From Morganella morganii (GTDB lineage Bacteria > Pseudomonadota > Gammaproteobacteria > Enterobacterales > Enterobacteriaceae), in assembly GCF_019402645.1 (NCBI RefSeq), contig NZ_VKKS01000001.1, positions 307,400 through 371,399 of the forward strand: 64,000 nt of DNA. Reading direction: 5' to 3'. Positions 13,728 to 21,994 of this stretch are shown piece after piece (the stretch's first letter is position 1; every line of letters starts with the position of its first letter). The translations under genes and the position numbers were made by a program. Under the pieces are notes generated by a model that made no database searches, was not told the origin of the DNA, and worked only from the letters and a program-made list of their open reading frames with translations.

Positions 13728-14684
13728 ATGACAAATCAACACAAACGCGGCGTTTTACTGGTCAATTTAGGCACTCCGGATGCGCCGGAAGCCCCGGCGG
13801 TAAAACGCTATCTGAAGCAGTTCCTGAGTGACCCGCGTGTGGTGGATGTCTCCCCGCTGCTCTGGCAGTGTATTTTACGCGGTATTGTGCTGCCGTTCCG
13901 TTCACCGCGGGTGGCGAAGCTTTATCAGTCGATCTGGATGGAAGAGGGGTCTCCGCTGCTGGTATACAGCCGCCGTCAGCAGGCGGCTCTGGCAGCACAG
14001 CTGCCGGGCACGCCGGTGGAGCTTGGTATGAGCTATGGTTCACCGTCACTGGAATCCGCCGTTGATGCCCTTCTGGCACAGGGCGTGACGCATCTGGATG
14101 TTCTGCCGATGTACCCGCAGTATTCCTGCTCAACCACGGGGGCGGTCTTTGACGGGCTGGCGGATATCTTTAAACGCCGCCGGACATTTCCGTCACTCAA
14201 TTTTATCCGCAATTATGCGACGCATCCGCTCTATATTGAGGCGCTGGCACAGTCGGCAGAGGCTGCATTTGCGGAGCACGGGGAGCCTGACCGGCTGATA
14301 TTGTCCTATCACGGTATTCCTGTCCGTTATGCGAAAGAGGGGGATATTTATCCGGCCGAATGCGGGGCAACAACGGCATTACTGCGGGAAAGACTCAATT
14401 TTCCGGCTGAACATATCATGCATACTTATCAGTCCCGCTTTGGCCGCGAGCCGTGGCTTACACCTTATACTGATGAAACGATGAAGTCATTACCTGAAAA
14501 AGGCGTGAAATCTGTTCAGGTGATGTGCCCAGGGTTTTCGGCTGACTGTCTGGAAACATTAGAGGAAATTAAGGAACAGAATAAAACATTCTTTTTATCC
14601 GCAGGTGGGGTTAAATATCATTACATTCGGTCCCTTAATGATGACGATATTCATATAAAACTGTTGCGTGAGCTGGTTGGTTAG
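13728..14684 (+). CDS. hemH: Ferrochelatase
   Basis: 318 residues, the family length. Conserved start [13 protein letters not shown], the active-site region [10 protein letters not shown] with the catalytic histidine, and the C-terminal [15 protein letters not shown] segment. The enzyme inserts Fe2+ into protoporphyrin IX, the last step of haem synthesis, at the inner face of the membrane. It lies between adk and the Wzz-like gene; in E. coli hemH also follows adk. Confidence 0.97.
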   Translation: MTNQHKRGVLLVNLGTPDAPEAPAVKRYLKQFLSDPRVVDVSPLLWQCILRGIVLPFRSPRVAKLYQSIWMEEGSPLLVYSRRQQAALAAQLPGTPVELGMSYGSPSLESAVDALLAQGVTHLDVLPMYPQYSCSTTGAVFDGLADIFKRRRTFPSLNFIRNYATHPLYIEALAQSAEAAFAEHGEPDRLILSYHGIPVRYAKEGDIYPAECGATTALLRERLNFPAEHIMHTYQSRFGREPWLTPYTDETMKSLPEKGVKSVQVMCPGFSADCLETLEEIKEQNKTFFLSAGGVKYHYIRSLNDDDIHIKLLRELVG

Positions 14685-14861
14685 TTTTTTTACTTTCCAA
14701 TCTGGAATAGTCCGAAATATACCACTGTTGTGCGTAGAATTTTGAGGAATTAATGTTAACATTAATCATGTAACAATTAATTAGCCTTAAAATGACAGAT
14801 ATTATTGTTTATTTTAAGTGAAATTAAGTATTTCATCGCAGACAGGACAGGTGCTACGGAC

Positions 14862-15851
14862 ATGGTGAATGAAAAGGGTTCAGTGAACCTTAATAATGAC
14901 GAGATCGATATTATTGATCTGCTGAAACTGTTATACCGCTATAAGGTTTTTATCGTCATTGTGACCGTATTGTTCGCCGCTGCGGGGTTCGGTGTCTCCA
15001 AAATACTGCCGCAGAAATGGACCAGTACTGCCGAAGTGACAGCAACAGAGCTCCGGGATATGCCTGAGCTGAATAAAGTCCGTTTGCAGATGAATGCACT
15101 TAATGTTTCTGCGGTCTCGGATCTGCCTGCTGCGTTCAATGTTTTCGGTACTGTCTGGCAGTCGCCGTCGGTTCAGAAGTCATTCGGGCTTTCACAGGGA
15201 GATACTGCGTTTTCCGGCACCTTTGGTTTTCAGAAAACGGACGGTGATATACTGAAACCGGCCACCGCTAAAGTGACTTTTACCGCCGCTGATCCGCAGA
15301 CGGCACAGCAAATGTTATCGGATTACCTCGATTACACTGCACAATTCAGCCAGAATGTGATGCAGACTCAGTTACAGGAAAACCTGGCGGCCGCGCTGAG
15401 TGCGGGTCAGAGTCAATATCGTGTGGCACTGATTAAAGCGGAACATCAGCGGGAGCAGACTCTGGCTTACCTGGCGGCTGCGGAACGGATTGCACCGGTG
15501 GCGGCATCTGTCCCGCCTCAGAACCCGGATGCTGACCCCATTGCGGCATACAGTGCCATGGGTCGGCCGGCGATTATGCAGATGACAAATTCGCTGAAAG
15601 CCCTGGATTTACCGGCTGTGGATGCGGAGCTTCTGGACAGAGCTTATGCGCTGAAAGCAATCAAAAACATCACACCTTTCTCACTGGACATTATTCCGTT
15701 TACCATTACTGAATCTCCGGATCTGCCGGTAGTGAAAGACGGCCCCGGTACTAAAATGTATCTCATTGCATCGGCCTTTTTAGGGTTTATTTTGTCAGTG
15801 CTGGCGGTTTTTTCATGGAATATGTTTGTTAACAGAAAAAAATCAGCATAA
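14862..15851 (+). CDS. Wzz/FepE-type polysaccharide chain-length regulator
   Basis: 329 residues from ATG 14862 (MVNEKGSVNL); an in-frame start at 14805 would add 19 residues. Topology is typical of Wzz: cytosolic DEIDIIDLLKLLYRYK, first membrane helix at about residues 33-52, a large periplasmic helical domain, the FSLDIIPFTITESPDLP approach to the membrane, and a second helix near the C-terminus. Family members oligomerise and set O-antigen or related chain length. No glycosyltransferase genes are near, so the target polymer is unknown. Exact subfamily (WzzB, WzzE or FepE) is not certain. Confidence 0.8.
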   Translation: MVNEKGSVNLNNDEIDIIDLLKLLYRYKVFIVIVTVLFAAAGFGVSKILPQKWTSTAEVTATELRDMPELNKVRLQMNALNVSAVSDLPAAFNVFGTVWQSPSVQKSFGLSQGDTAFSGTFGFQKTDGDILKPATAKVTFTAADPQTAQQMLSDYLDYTAQFSQNVMQTQLQENLAAALSAGQSQYRVALIKAEHQREQTLAYLAAAERIAPVAASVPPQNPDADPIAAYSAMGRPAIMQMTNSLKALDLPAVDAELLDRAYALKAIKNITPFSLDIIPFTITESPDLPVVKDGPGTKMYLIASAFLGFILSVLAVFSWNMFVNRKKSA

Positions 15852-15946
15852 TTTCCGGTTGAGCGGGCATTGAGGGTTCTGTCCGCTCACATTCTCCCCC
15901 CGGTTATGATAAAATGCGGCATCTTTTTTTCCGGCCATGAACCCTT

Positions 15947-17257
15947 ATGAAATTCCCCGGCAGACGCAAATCCAAACACTATTTCCCGGTCAGCCTGCGT
16001 GACCCGTTACTACAGCCTGTCCAGCTGATGAAAGATGATGAAAATACCCGCGCGTATATCGTCGGTATTGATCAGACGCTGGTGGATATTGAAGCCAATG
16101 TGGATGATGATTTTATCCGCCGTTATCAGCTCAGCCGCGGGCATTCGCTGGTGATTGAAGATGATGTGGCTGAAGAGCTGTACCGTGAGCTGATTGAGCG
16201 TTCGCTGATCACCCATGAATTTGCCGGCGGCACTATCGGTAATACCCTTCACAACTACTCTGTACTGGCAGATGACCGTTCTGTGTTGCTGGGCACCATG
16301 TGCAATAATATTCAGATTGGCAGTTATGCCTATTATTATCTGTGCAATACGTCCAGCCGTATGGATCTTAACTATTTACAGGGCGTTGACGGCCCGATTG
16401 GCCGCTGTTTCACCCTGATCAGCGAAAATGGTGAGCGGACATTTGCCATCAGCCCCGGGCTGATGAACCAGTTGCGTCCGGAAAGTATTCCGGAAGATAT
16501 TATTGCGGAATCCTCCGCGCTGGTACTGACTGCCTATCTGGTGCGCTGCAAGCCGGGCGAACCAATGCCGGACGCCACCATGAAAGCCATTGAATACGCC
16601 AAAAAACATGATGTCCCGGTAATACTGACGCTGGGAACCAAACATGTAATTGCGGAAGATCCGCAGTGGTGGCGTGATTTCCTCGCAGAAAATATCTCTG
16701 TACTGGCGATGAATGAAGAAGAAGCGCGGGCACTGACCGGATTTACCGATCCGCTGCTGGCGTCAGATAAAGCGCTCGACTGGGTGGATCTGGTATTGTG
16801 TACCGCAGGCCCTGCCGGTTTATATATGGCCGGTTATTCAGAAAAAGAATTCATGCGCGAAACTACTCACCCGTTATTACCCGGCGCACTGGCGGAGTTT
16901 AACCGTTATGAGTTCAGCCGCGCAATGCGCCGCAATGATTGTCAGGACGCGGCGCGGGTCTATTCCCATATCGAACCTTATATGGGTGGCCCGGATAAGA
17001 TTATGAATACCAACGGTGCCGGTGACGGGGCATTATCCGCATTACTGCATGATATTACAGCCAACAGCTATCACCGGATGAATATTCCGAATTCCAGTAA
17101 GCACCAGCGCCGTTATCTGACGTATTCGTCACTGGCTCAGGTCTGCAAATATGCCAACCGCGTCAGCTATCAGGTGCTTATTCAGCACTCACCGCGTCTG
17201 ACCAAAGGATTACCGGACCGGGAAGACAGCCTGGAAGAGTCATACTGGGAACGCTGA
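15947..17257 (+). CDS. gsk: Inosine/guanosine kinase
   Basis: 436 residues, close to E. coli Gsk (434). PfkB/ribokinase fold; the catalytic NTNGAGDGALSALLHD motif with the base aspartate is near residue 357. The enzyme phosphorylates inosine and guanosine to IMP and GMP. In E. coli gsk is followed by ybaL; here about 4.7 kb of accessory DNA (lipase, insertion sequence, small peptides) is inserted between them. Confidence 0.96.
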   Translation: MKFPGRRKSKHYFPVSLRDPLLQPVQLMKDDENTRAYIVGIDQTLVDIEANVDDDFIRRYQLSRGHSLVIEDDVAEELYRELIERSLITHEFAGGTIGNTLHNYSVLADDRSVLLGTMCNNIQIGSYAYYYLCNTSSRMDLNYLQGVDGPIGRCFTLISENGERTFAISPGLMNQLRPESIPEDIIAESSALVLTAYLVRCKPGEPMPDATMKAIEYAKKHDVPVILTLGTKHVIAEDPQWWRDFLAENISVLAMNEEEARALTGFTDPLLASDKALDWVDLVLCTAGPAGLYMAGYSEKEFMRETTHPLLPGALAEFNRYEFSRAMRRNDCQDAARVYSHIEPYMGGPDKIMNTNGAGDGALSALLHDITANSYHRMNIPNSSKHQRRYLTYSSLAQVCKYANRVSYQVLIQHSPRLTKGLPDREDSLEESYWER

Positions 17258-17273
17258 TAAAAAATAATGGCCA

Positions 17274-17305
17274 AAAAAGCTGCCGCTATTCCCGGCGGCT
17301 TTTTC
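17274..17305 (+). terminator. Terminator of gsk
   Basis: Stem AAAAGCtGCCG / CGGCgGCTTTT with loop CTATTCC, flanked by A-run and T-run, 17 bp after the gsk stop. The A-run also allows termination of leftward transcription. Confidence 0.8.
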
Positions 17306-17354
17306 TTGTATCAGTTCAGAAAAATCCTGCGGCAATATCATGATATTAATAATG

Positions 17355-18236
17355 TCAGATAATACTCAGCACCTGATTTTTAACTAACAGATCCAATGTA
17401 TAATCATGGATAGTAATGACATTTTCTGAATCTGTAATAACAACATTCCCTTTCACATCATGTCCGTGAGACAGTACATCATGTACATCTTTAAACATAT
17501 CTGATGTAAACAGAATAATATCATGGTCACGGGCATATTTATTTAAATCCATAATATTTGTTTTTCCGCCGCTGTTTTTATCAAAATAGAAAATATCATC
17601 ACCCATTCCGCCAAATAAAATATCATTTCCCTTACCTCCGTACAGAAAATCATTTTCCTCCCCGCTGTATAATTCATCATTACCATCATGGCCAATCAGT
17701 ACATCATTACCTTGTCCGCTGACCAGCAGGCTGCCGATTTTCAGGGCATGCAGTGTATTATTTCCTCCCGGGGAAAACACGGCACTGCCGGTTAAATCAT
17801 CGTCCTCATCAGTGCCTGTCACTGCTTTTTTATAACGGATATTTTCTTCCTGCTTAACAGAAAATATAGATTTATTCCCGGGAGTATTCTTAACAAGAAA
17901 TACCTTATTACCTTCAGATGAAAATTCAGCTTTTTCAACGGATTTAACTTTTTTGATCCCACTGCCGTCTTTCGGCCTGAAAAATACAAACTCACCTGAT
18001 TTATAACAATCCCAGTCTGTGGCATAGCCATGTAACAATAGTGTATCTGTTCCGGCTCCGCCGTTGATAACATCCGCACCATAACCGGGTTTTATTTTGT
18101 CATTTCCCTCACCGGCAGAAATATAATCACCCGCATTATTTCCTTTAAGCATATTACTGTACTGATTGCCGAGAATAAATGCCGGTTTACCATAATGTCC
18201 GGTATCCGGATAGATATTGTTATTGCAAGTTTAAAA
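17355..18236 (-). pseudogene. RTX lipase, C-terminal calcium-binding and secretion part (cut off by an insertion sequence)
   Basis: About 293 residues continue in frame from the insertion-sequence end at 18236 to the stop. Hemolysin-type nonapeptide repeats of the GGxGxDxxx kind are visible (AGEGNDKIKPGYGADVINGG, GGKGNDILFGGMGDDIFYF). They are followed by a hydrophobic C-terminus (IHDYTLDLLVKNQVLSII) like the uncleaved secretion signal of type I secreted lipases. It belongs with the N-terminal lipase fragment at 20145-21180; the two are separated by the 1.9 kb element. On its own it has no clear start near the junction. Confidence 0.85.
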
Positions 18237-18342
18237 TGTCACTCTGTTCCGCAAAGTAGAAATGTCACTTTTTCTTCTTCATAGAGCTTACTTCAACTTT
18301 CCTATATGATAATCAAGGACTAAAGAAAAGTGTGGTAACATA

Positions 18343-18696
18343 ATGAAAAAACAGTTTATTGTGACTAAAAGTCATACCTCTGAATATCCTGACCCCATTC
18401 ATTTCTCCGCAGGTGATTTGTTGGTTGTTGGCGAAAAATATATCGGTAATGAAGGCTGGGATAACTGGTACTATTGCTCATTTGACGGACTAAGCGGTTG
18501 GGTTCCGAAACAACTTATTGAAGTTGTTAGTACTAGTGAGGGAGTTGCCAAAGAAAACTACAGTGCATCAGAACTTAATGTAGAAGTTCAGGAACTTGTC
18601 ACGGGATTAAAAAAAATCAATGGCTGGATCTGGTGTCAAAAATTGAGCACAGGGGAGCACGGCTGGCTTCCTGAACTGAATCTAAAAGAAATTTAA
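18343..18696 (+). CDS. SH3-domain passenger protein carried by the insertion sequence
   Basis: 117 residues with two SH3-like halves: FSAGDLLVVGEKYIGNEGWDN...GLSGWVPKQLI and a second repeat ending LSTGEHGWLPELNLKEI. No signal peptide or membrane segment is visible, so it is probably cytosolic. It is convergent with the transposase gene (10 bp between their 3' ends) and lies wholly inside the element. It is more AT-rich than the backbone. Function unknown; passenger genes of this type may modulate transposition or be host-beneficial cargo. Confidence 0.75.
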   Translation: MKKQFIVTKSHTSEYPDPIHFSAGDLLVVGEKYIGNEGWDNWYYCSFDGLSGWVPKQLIEVVSTSEGVAKENYSASELNVEVQELVTGLKKINGWIWCQKLSTGEHGWLPELNLKEI

Positions 18697-18706
18697 AGAG
18701 TTAGCG

Positions 18707-20053
18707 CTATTTTATCAGGCTGGCTCTGAATTCCTCCGGATTGGTCAGTACTGGATTGACGGCTCTCAGTTGTTCCTGAACTCTGACCTGAGCACGGCGT
18801 TTCGGCATACTTTTGCTTCGTTCCCGCTTGCCCTGACGATCCAGTTCGTCCATTTTATCCTGCGCCAGCTTCAGCACTGTACCGAGTCGTTTATTGTCGA
18901 CGACTTTTCCCTGGTCAATACAGGCCAGTTTATCGAATGCCCGACAGTTCAGTGAGCGGTGACCGTATTTAAAGGCTAAGGTGCCGTCCGGATAGTCATA
19001 GACCATGATGTTTTCACCGGCAATACGTGAGTTTTCTTCTGTCGGGTCAACAAGATAAATCATTTTGTCATAACGGAAGGTCAGTGATTTGGTGAGCTTC
19101 CGTGTTTCCTGCCAGGCGAACATATCATCCAGCTCCTCAGCACGTTCGGTCACCAGCCGGTGCAGATTTTTAGGGTAGCGGGGCGCACGGGCAAAACGGC
19201 GGTTAAAGTTACTGATAAAGGTTCCCACCCAGGCATTGGCTTCCTCAATGCTGCTGATACCTTCCAGACGCATTTCTTTGATAAGCCTGTCCTGGAGCGT
19301 CTGATTAGCCCGCTCGACACGGCCTTTCGCCTGCGGGCTGTTGGCGCAGATAAGATCGACACCGATATCATGAAGCACCCGTCCGAACTGCGTTGTTCCC
19401 GTCAGCGCACCGTTCGGGTGATTGACCCGGAATATGCCGTGTTTGTCGCTGTAAAACACCAGAGGCTTACCGTGCCTGTCAATGTATTCACGGGTTGCCA
19501 GCATATAATCGAATGCAGATTCGGTTTCCCCGAAGCGCAGGTGCATCAACTGACCGGTCGCATCGTCAACAAAGACCAGCAGGCAGCATTTCGGAGCGCG
19601 TCCTTCAAACCAGTCATGAGGGGAACCGTCAATCTGGATCAACTCACCGAAGCAGTCACGCCGGTTGCGGGGCTGGTAAATACGGGGCTTGCGTCTGACG
19701 TAAGGAACCCAGAGGCCGTCAGCGATCATCCATTTGCGGAGTGTTTCAACGGAAACTGCAATATCGTGCCGCTCTCTGAGTTTTTCAGCCGCCAGTGTCG
19801 GACCAAAGTCAGGGTAATGCTGATGCAACAGAGCCAGCACACGCAGCCTGAACGACTCAGGGAGACAGTGGTTTCCCGGTTTTCCCCGGTGGCGGTGAGC
19901 CAGCCCTGCGACGCCTGACTCGCGATAGCGGTTGACGAGCCGCTGTACCTGCCGTTCAGTCAGTTCCAGTTGGGCGGCTGCGTCACGCCGTCTGAGTCGT
20001 TTTTCACAAACTGCCTGAATGACGTTAGCACGGCGTAATTCTTTATCTGACAT
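18707..20053 (-). CDS. DDE transposase (rve domain, HTH N-terminus)
   Basis: About 448 residues from ATG 20053 (MSDKELRRANVIQAVCEKR), or 452 from an ATG at 20065. N-terminal helix-turn-helix region (LRRRDAAAQLELTERQVQRL) is followed by a second HTH, then the integrase core: first Asp in LIQIDGSPHDWFEG, second Asp in VFYSDKHGIF, Glu in SPQAKGRVERANQ, and a C-terminal domain. This layout fits the IS1202 group of ISNCY, including ISKpn21-like elements. The gene appears intact, so the element may be mobile. Confidence 0.85.
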   Translation of the reverse strand: MSDKELRRANVIQAVCEKRLRRRDAAAQLELTERQVQRLVNRYRESGVAGLAHRHRGKPGNHCLPESFRLRVLALLHQHYPDFGPTLAAEKLRERHDIAVSVETLRKWMIADGLWVPYVRRKPRIYQPRNRRDCFGELIQIDGSPHDWFEGRAPKCCLLVFVDDATGQLMHLRFGETESAFDYMLATREYIDRHGKPLVFYSDKHGIFRVNHPNGALTGTTQFGRVLHDIGVDLICANSPQAKGRVERANQTLQDRLIKEMRLEGISSIEEANAWVGTFISNFNRRFARAPRYPKNLHRLVTERAEELDDMFAWQETRKLTKSLTFRYDKMIYLVDPTEENSRIAGENIMVYDYPDGTLAFKYGHRSLNCRAFDKLACIDQGKVVDNKRLGTVLKLAQDKMDELDRQGKRERSKSMPKRRAQVRVQEQLRAVNPVLTNPEEFRASLIK

Positions 20054-20144
20054 AGTCACCAGCATCCGAATGTCCTTGTTGCAGCAAAAGGTTTTATCCT
20101 TTATGCCGCAAAAAGTGACATTTCTAAATGGCTAAAAAGTGACA

Positions 20145-21180
20145 TTACTATATTGGTGCTACAGATATCACCAACCCATTTTATATTGCGCATCAGGCGG
20201 GATAAATTATCTACAATAATAACACTATCTTTATTCATCAGCGGGTAAAATTCAGAGAACGCAATACGTTCCCAGCTGTCCGTTATCATATTGATAACAT
20301 GAGGTGTCCAGCCAACCGGAATATTCAGCAACGACTTTGCAAGATAATTTCCGCCGCCGGCCGGATTCAGAGAGTGCAGGTCATCAAAAGAGATAACATT
20401 GTTAAGTGTGGATTTATAATGTCGATCCAGATTCACCACAAAGGGTTTTGTCTCCAAAAGTGCACCGAAAAAGGAATCCGCATCTCCGGCAATACGGAAT
20501 ACCGCATCATTTTCAAATCCGATATTCAGAACAGACCCGTCATCATGAATATAAGGGCTGGCAAACGCAATATAATTACTGTTTTTAAAGAATCCGTCTG
20601 CCAGTTTATCTCCGGATTTTGCATTGATGTTAACCAGTCCTCCACCCAGACTATTTCCGGTAATAATGATATCTTCTGCCGGTAAATTATTTTTTATTGC
20701 CAGTGACTTTACAGCTTTTAGTAACGGATCCAGATGCGGAGTAATATTACCGTTGTTTAATTGTGTATAATCCGGAATATCAAGCAGGTCATTTGTTCCG
20801 GTCCAGGAAAGAGCAATATTTTGTATTTTATTATTACTATCGAATTTCCCCAAAATACGGGATTGCAACCCCATTGACGGAATAAACTTACCGGTTAGCG
20901 GGCTTGTTACTTTATAGTAACCCAGGCTGTCAACGGCACTCTCCGGTAAATTCAGCTCCGCCGGTTTCAGCTCACGCCATCCCGGCGGAATACTGATGTT
21001 CATTTTACCGGGCATCCAGCGGAGTGACGATGAGAGTGGTTCAAGTATATTGGTAATAATTTTTGCGGCAGGAATAACGCCGAACATCATATAAAGATTA
21101 TCATACATCGCAATTCTTTTTGCTGTAATAACTAAGCTGATTGACTCATTTTCTGAATACTTCCTGTAATTAAATAGCAT
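20145..21180 (-). pseudogene. RTX (class I.3-type) lipase, catalytic N-terminal part, truncated by insertion
   Basis: About 345 lipase residues from ATG 21180. The nucleophile elbow GNSLGG is at residues 175-180 (Ser177), after a TGTNDLLDIPDY segment, and the end (SVIIVDNLSRLMRNIKWVGD) is where type I.3 lipases normally pass into RTX repeats. There is no N-terminal signal peptide, as expected for type I secretion. At 20144 the frame enters insertion-sequence DNA and soon stops. The RTX half lies at 17355-18236; joined, the protein would be about 635 residues, near the size of Serratia LipA. No ABC exporter genes are in the window. Confidence 0.85.
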
Positions 21181-21790
21181 GGATTTACCCTTTCATCACA
21201 TCGGTGAAGCATCTGTTATTGTTTATTTCACAAGCAATAACGCAGGGTAAAAATAAAAGCAATTATCTTATTTATGGCGTAAATATCAAAAGATATTTTT
21301 CATCATTCACACAGAACAAATTACTGGTATTCCAGACGGGTTATTCTATATGTTGTAATATATGATATTCACATCATGAAAAAATAAATATTTATACTAT
21401 TGCATGGTTACTATACGGTAATGATGTCTGTTATTATAATGTTTTTTAAGAAAAATTTACTATGAAAATAGTGATTCTTGATTTTTCCGGGGAAACTCTG
21501 TGCCTGATCCTGGTCAGTATTTTTATGACTATAATTATTACGTCTTGTTAATGTCATCATTTTCATAAAGAAGATACTAAAAAAATATTAATCAGGGTTA
21601 TTATATCTTTACTTACATCCCTGCTGGTTATCACATTGTTTTTCTTATTTAAATTATGTATATCAAAAAAAATATGCCTTAATTTTTAATTTTCTATGAA
21701 TATTAATTATGCTATCAAGGTTGTTACAGGGAGTGTTATTAATTTGATCTCACTATAGGTATTCTGTTCTGTAAAAAAGGATTAAATAAT
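21181..21790. other. AT-rich gap with remnants, no firm gene
   Basis: About 600 bp, markedly more AT-rich than the backbone. Besides the 29-residue peptide it holds an open frame at about 21535-21690 that reads as a second basic, hydrophobic peptide (IISLLTSLLVITLFFLF) but has no ATG, GTG or TTG start. It may be a decayed immunity-type peptide. It probably also contains the promoters of the lipase and of the peptide gene at 21791. Confidence 0.5.
21462..21551 (+). CDS. Possible 29-residue single-helix membrane peptide
   Basis: ATG 21462 to TAA 21551 encodes MKIVILDFSGE followed by a hydrophobic helix (LCLILVSIFMTIIIT) and SC. It lies in an AT-rich gap between the lipase and the bacteriocin-like gene. 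No strong ribosome site is seen. It could be a small toxin, an immunity peptide or chance; kept at low confidence because of size. Confidence 0.3.
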   Translation: MKIVILDFSGETLCLILVSIFMTIIITSC

Positions 21791-21988
21791 ATGAAATTAT
21801 TAAATAAGCATATGATGGAAAATGTTTCAGGTGCCGGTAATCAGGATATTATTGATAATATTAAATTTATAAATGACCTGGTATTAACGGTAGCAATAGG
21901 TACAGCAACGGCACCTGCTGCACCGGTAATGGAGGCTGTGTACCTGTTACAAGCCCGGGAAAACCGGGCTCGTATTTCAGCAGATTAA
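21791..21988 (+). CDS. Bacteriocin-like peptide with double-glycine-type leader
   Basis: 65 residues. The N-terminus MKLLNKHMMENVSGAG looks like the short leader of double-glycine bacteriocins and microcins (hydrophobic/charged stretch, then VSGA or GG-like cleavage at residues 15-16). The predicted mature part is hydrophobic and Ala/Thr-rich (LVLTVAIGTATAPAAPVMEA), like pore-forming peptides. AAGGA lies 9 bp before the ATG. Its last codons overlap a hairpin (AGCCCGG / CCGGGCT). No C39 peptidase-ABC exporter is in the window, so processing would need genes elsewhere. Function is a hypothesis. Confidence 0.5.
   Translation: MKLLNKHMMENVSGAGNQDIIDNIKFINDLVLTVAIGTATAPAAPVMEAVYLLQARENRARISAD
21950..21970. 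other. GC-rich hairpin at the 3' end of the bacteriocin-like gene
   Basis: AGCCCGG and CCGGGCT pair around AAAA-type loop inside the last codons of the 65-residue gene, 25 bp before the ybaL stop on the other strand. No long T-run on either strand, so terminator function is uncertain. Confidence 0.4.
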
Positions 21989-21994
21989 AACCGA

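Larger units (their letters stand above)
18237..20144 (-). mobile_element. Insertion sequence (IS1202/ISNCY-like) with a passenger gene
   Basis: About 1908 bp bounded by inverted TGTCACT / AGTGACA ends. Each end has a second inner copy (TAGAAATGTCACTTTTT on the left, its complement on the right) 24-26 bp inside, a double-site end. It holds a 450-residue DDE transposase (minus strand) and a 117-residue SH3-like gene (plus strand). It splits an RTX lipase gene. No clean target-site duplication is visible next to the ends. Family assignment rests on transposase architecture and end sequence and should be treated as probable. Confidence 0.8.

Noticed and set aside
19160..19918. 252-residue open frame antisense to the transposase
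   Set aside because: Lies entirely opposite a well-supported DDE transposase; a shadow frame.
18220..20165. Target-site duplication flanking the insertion sequence
   Set aside because: The bases just outside the two ends do not match; the shared ATATTG-like words are not adjacent to the ends, so no duplication can be claimed.
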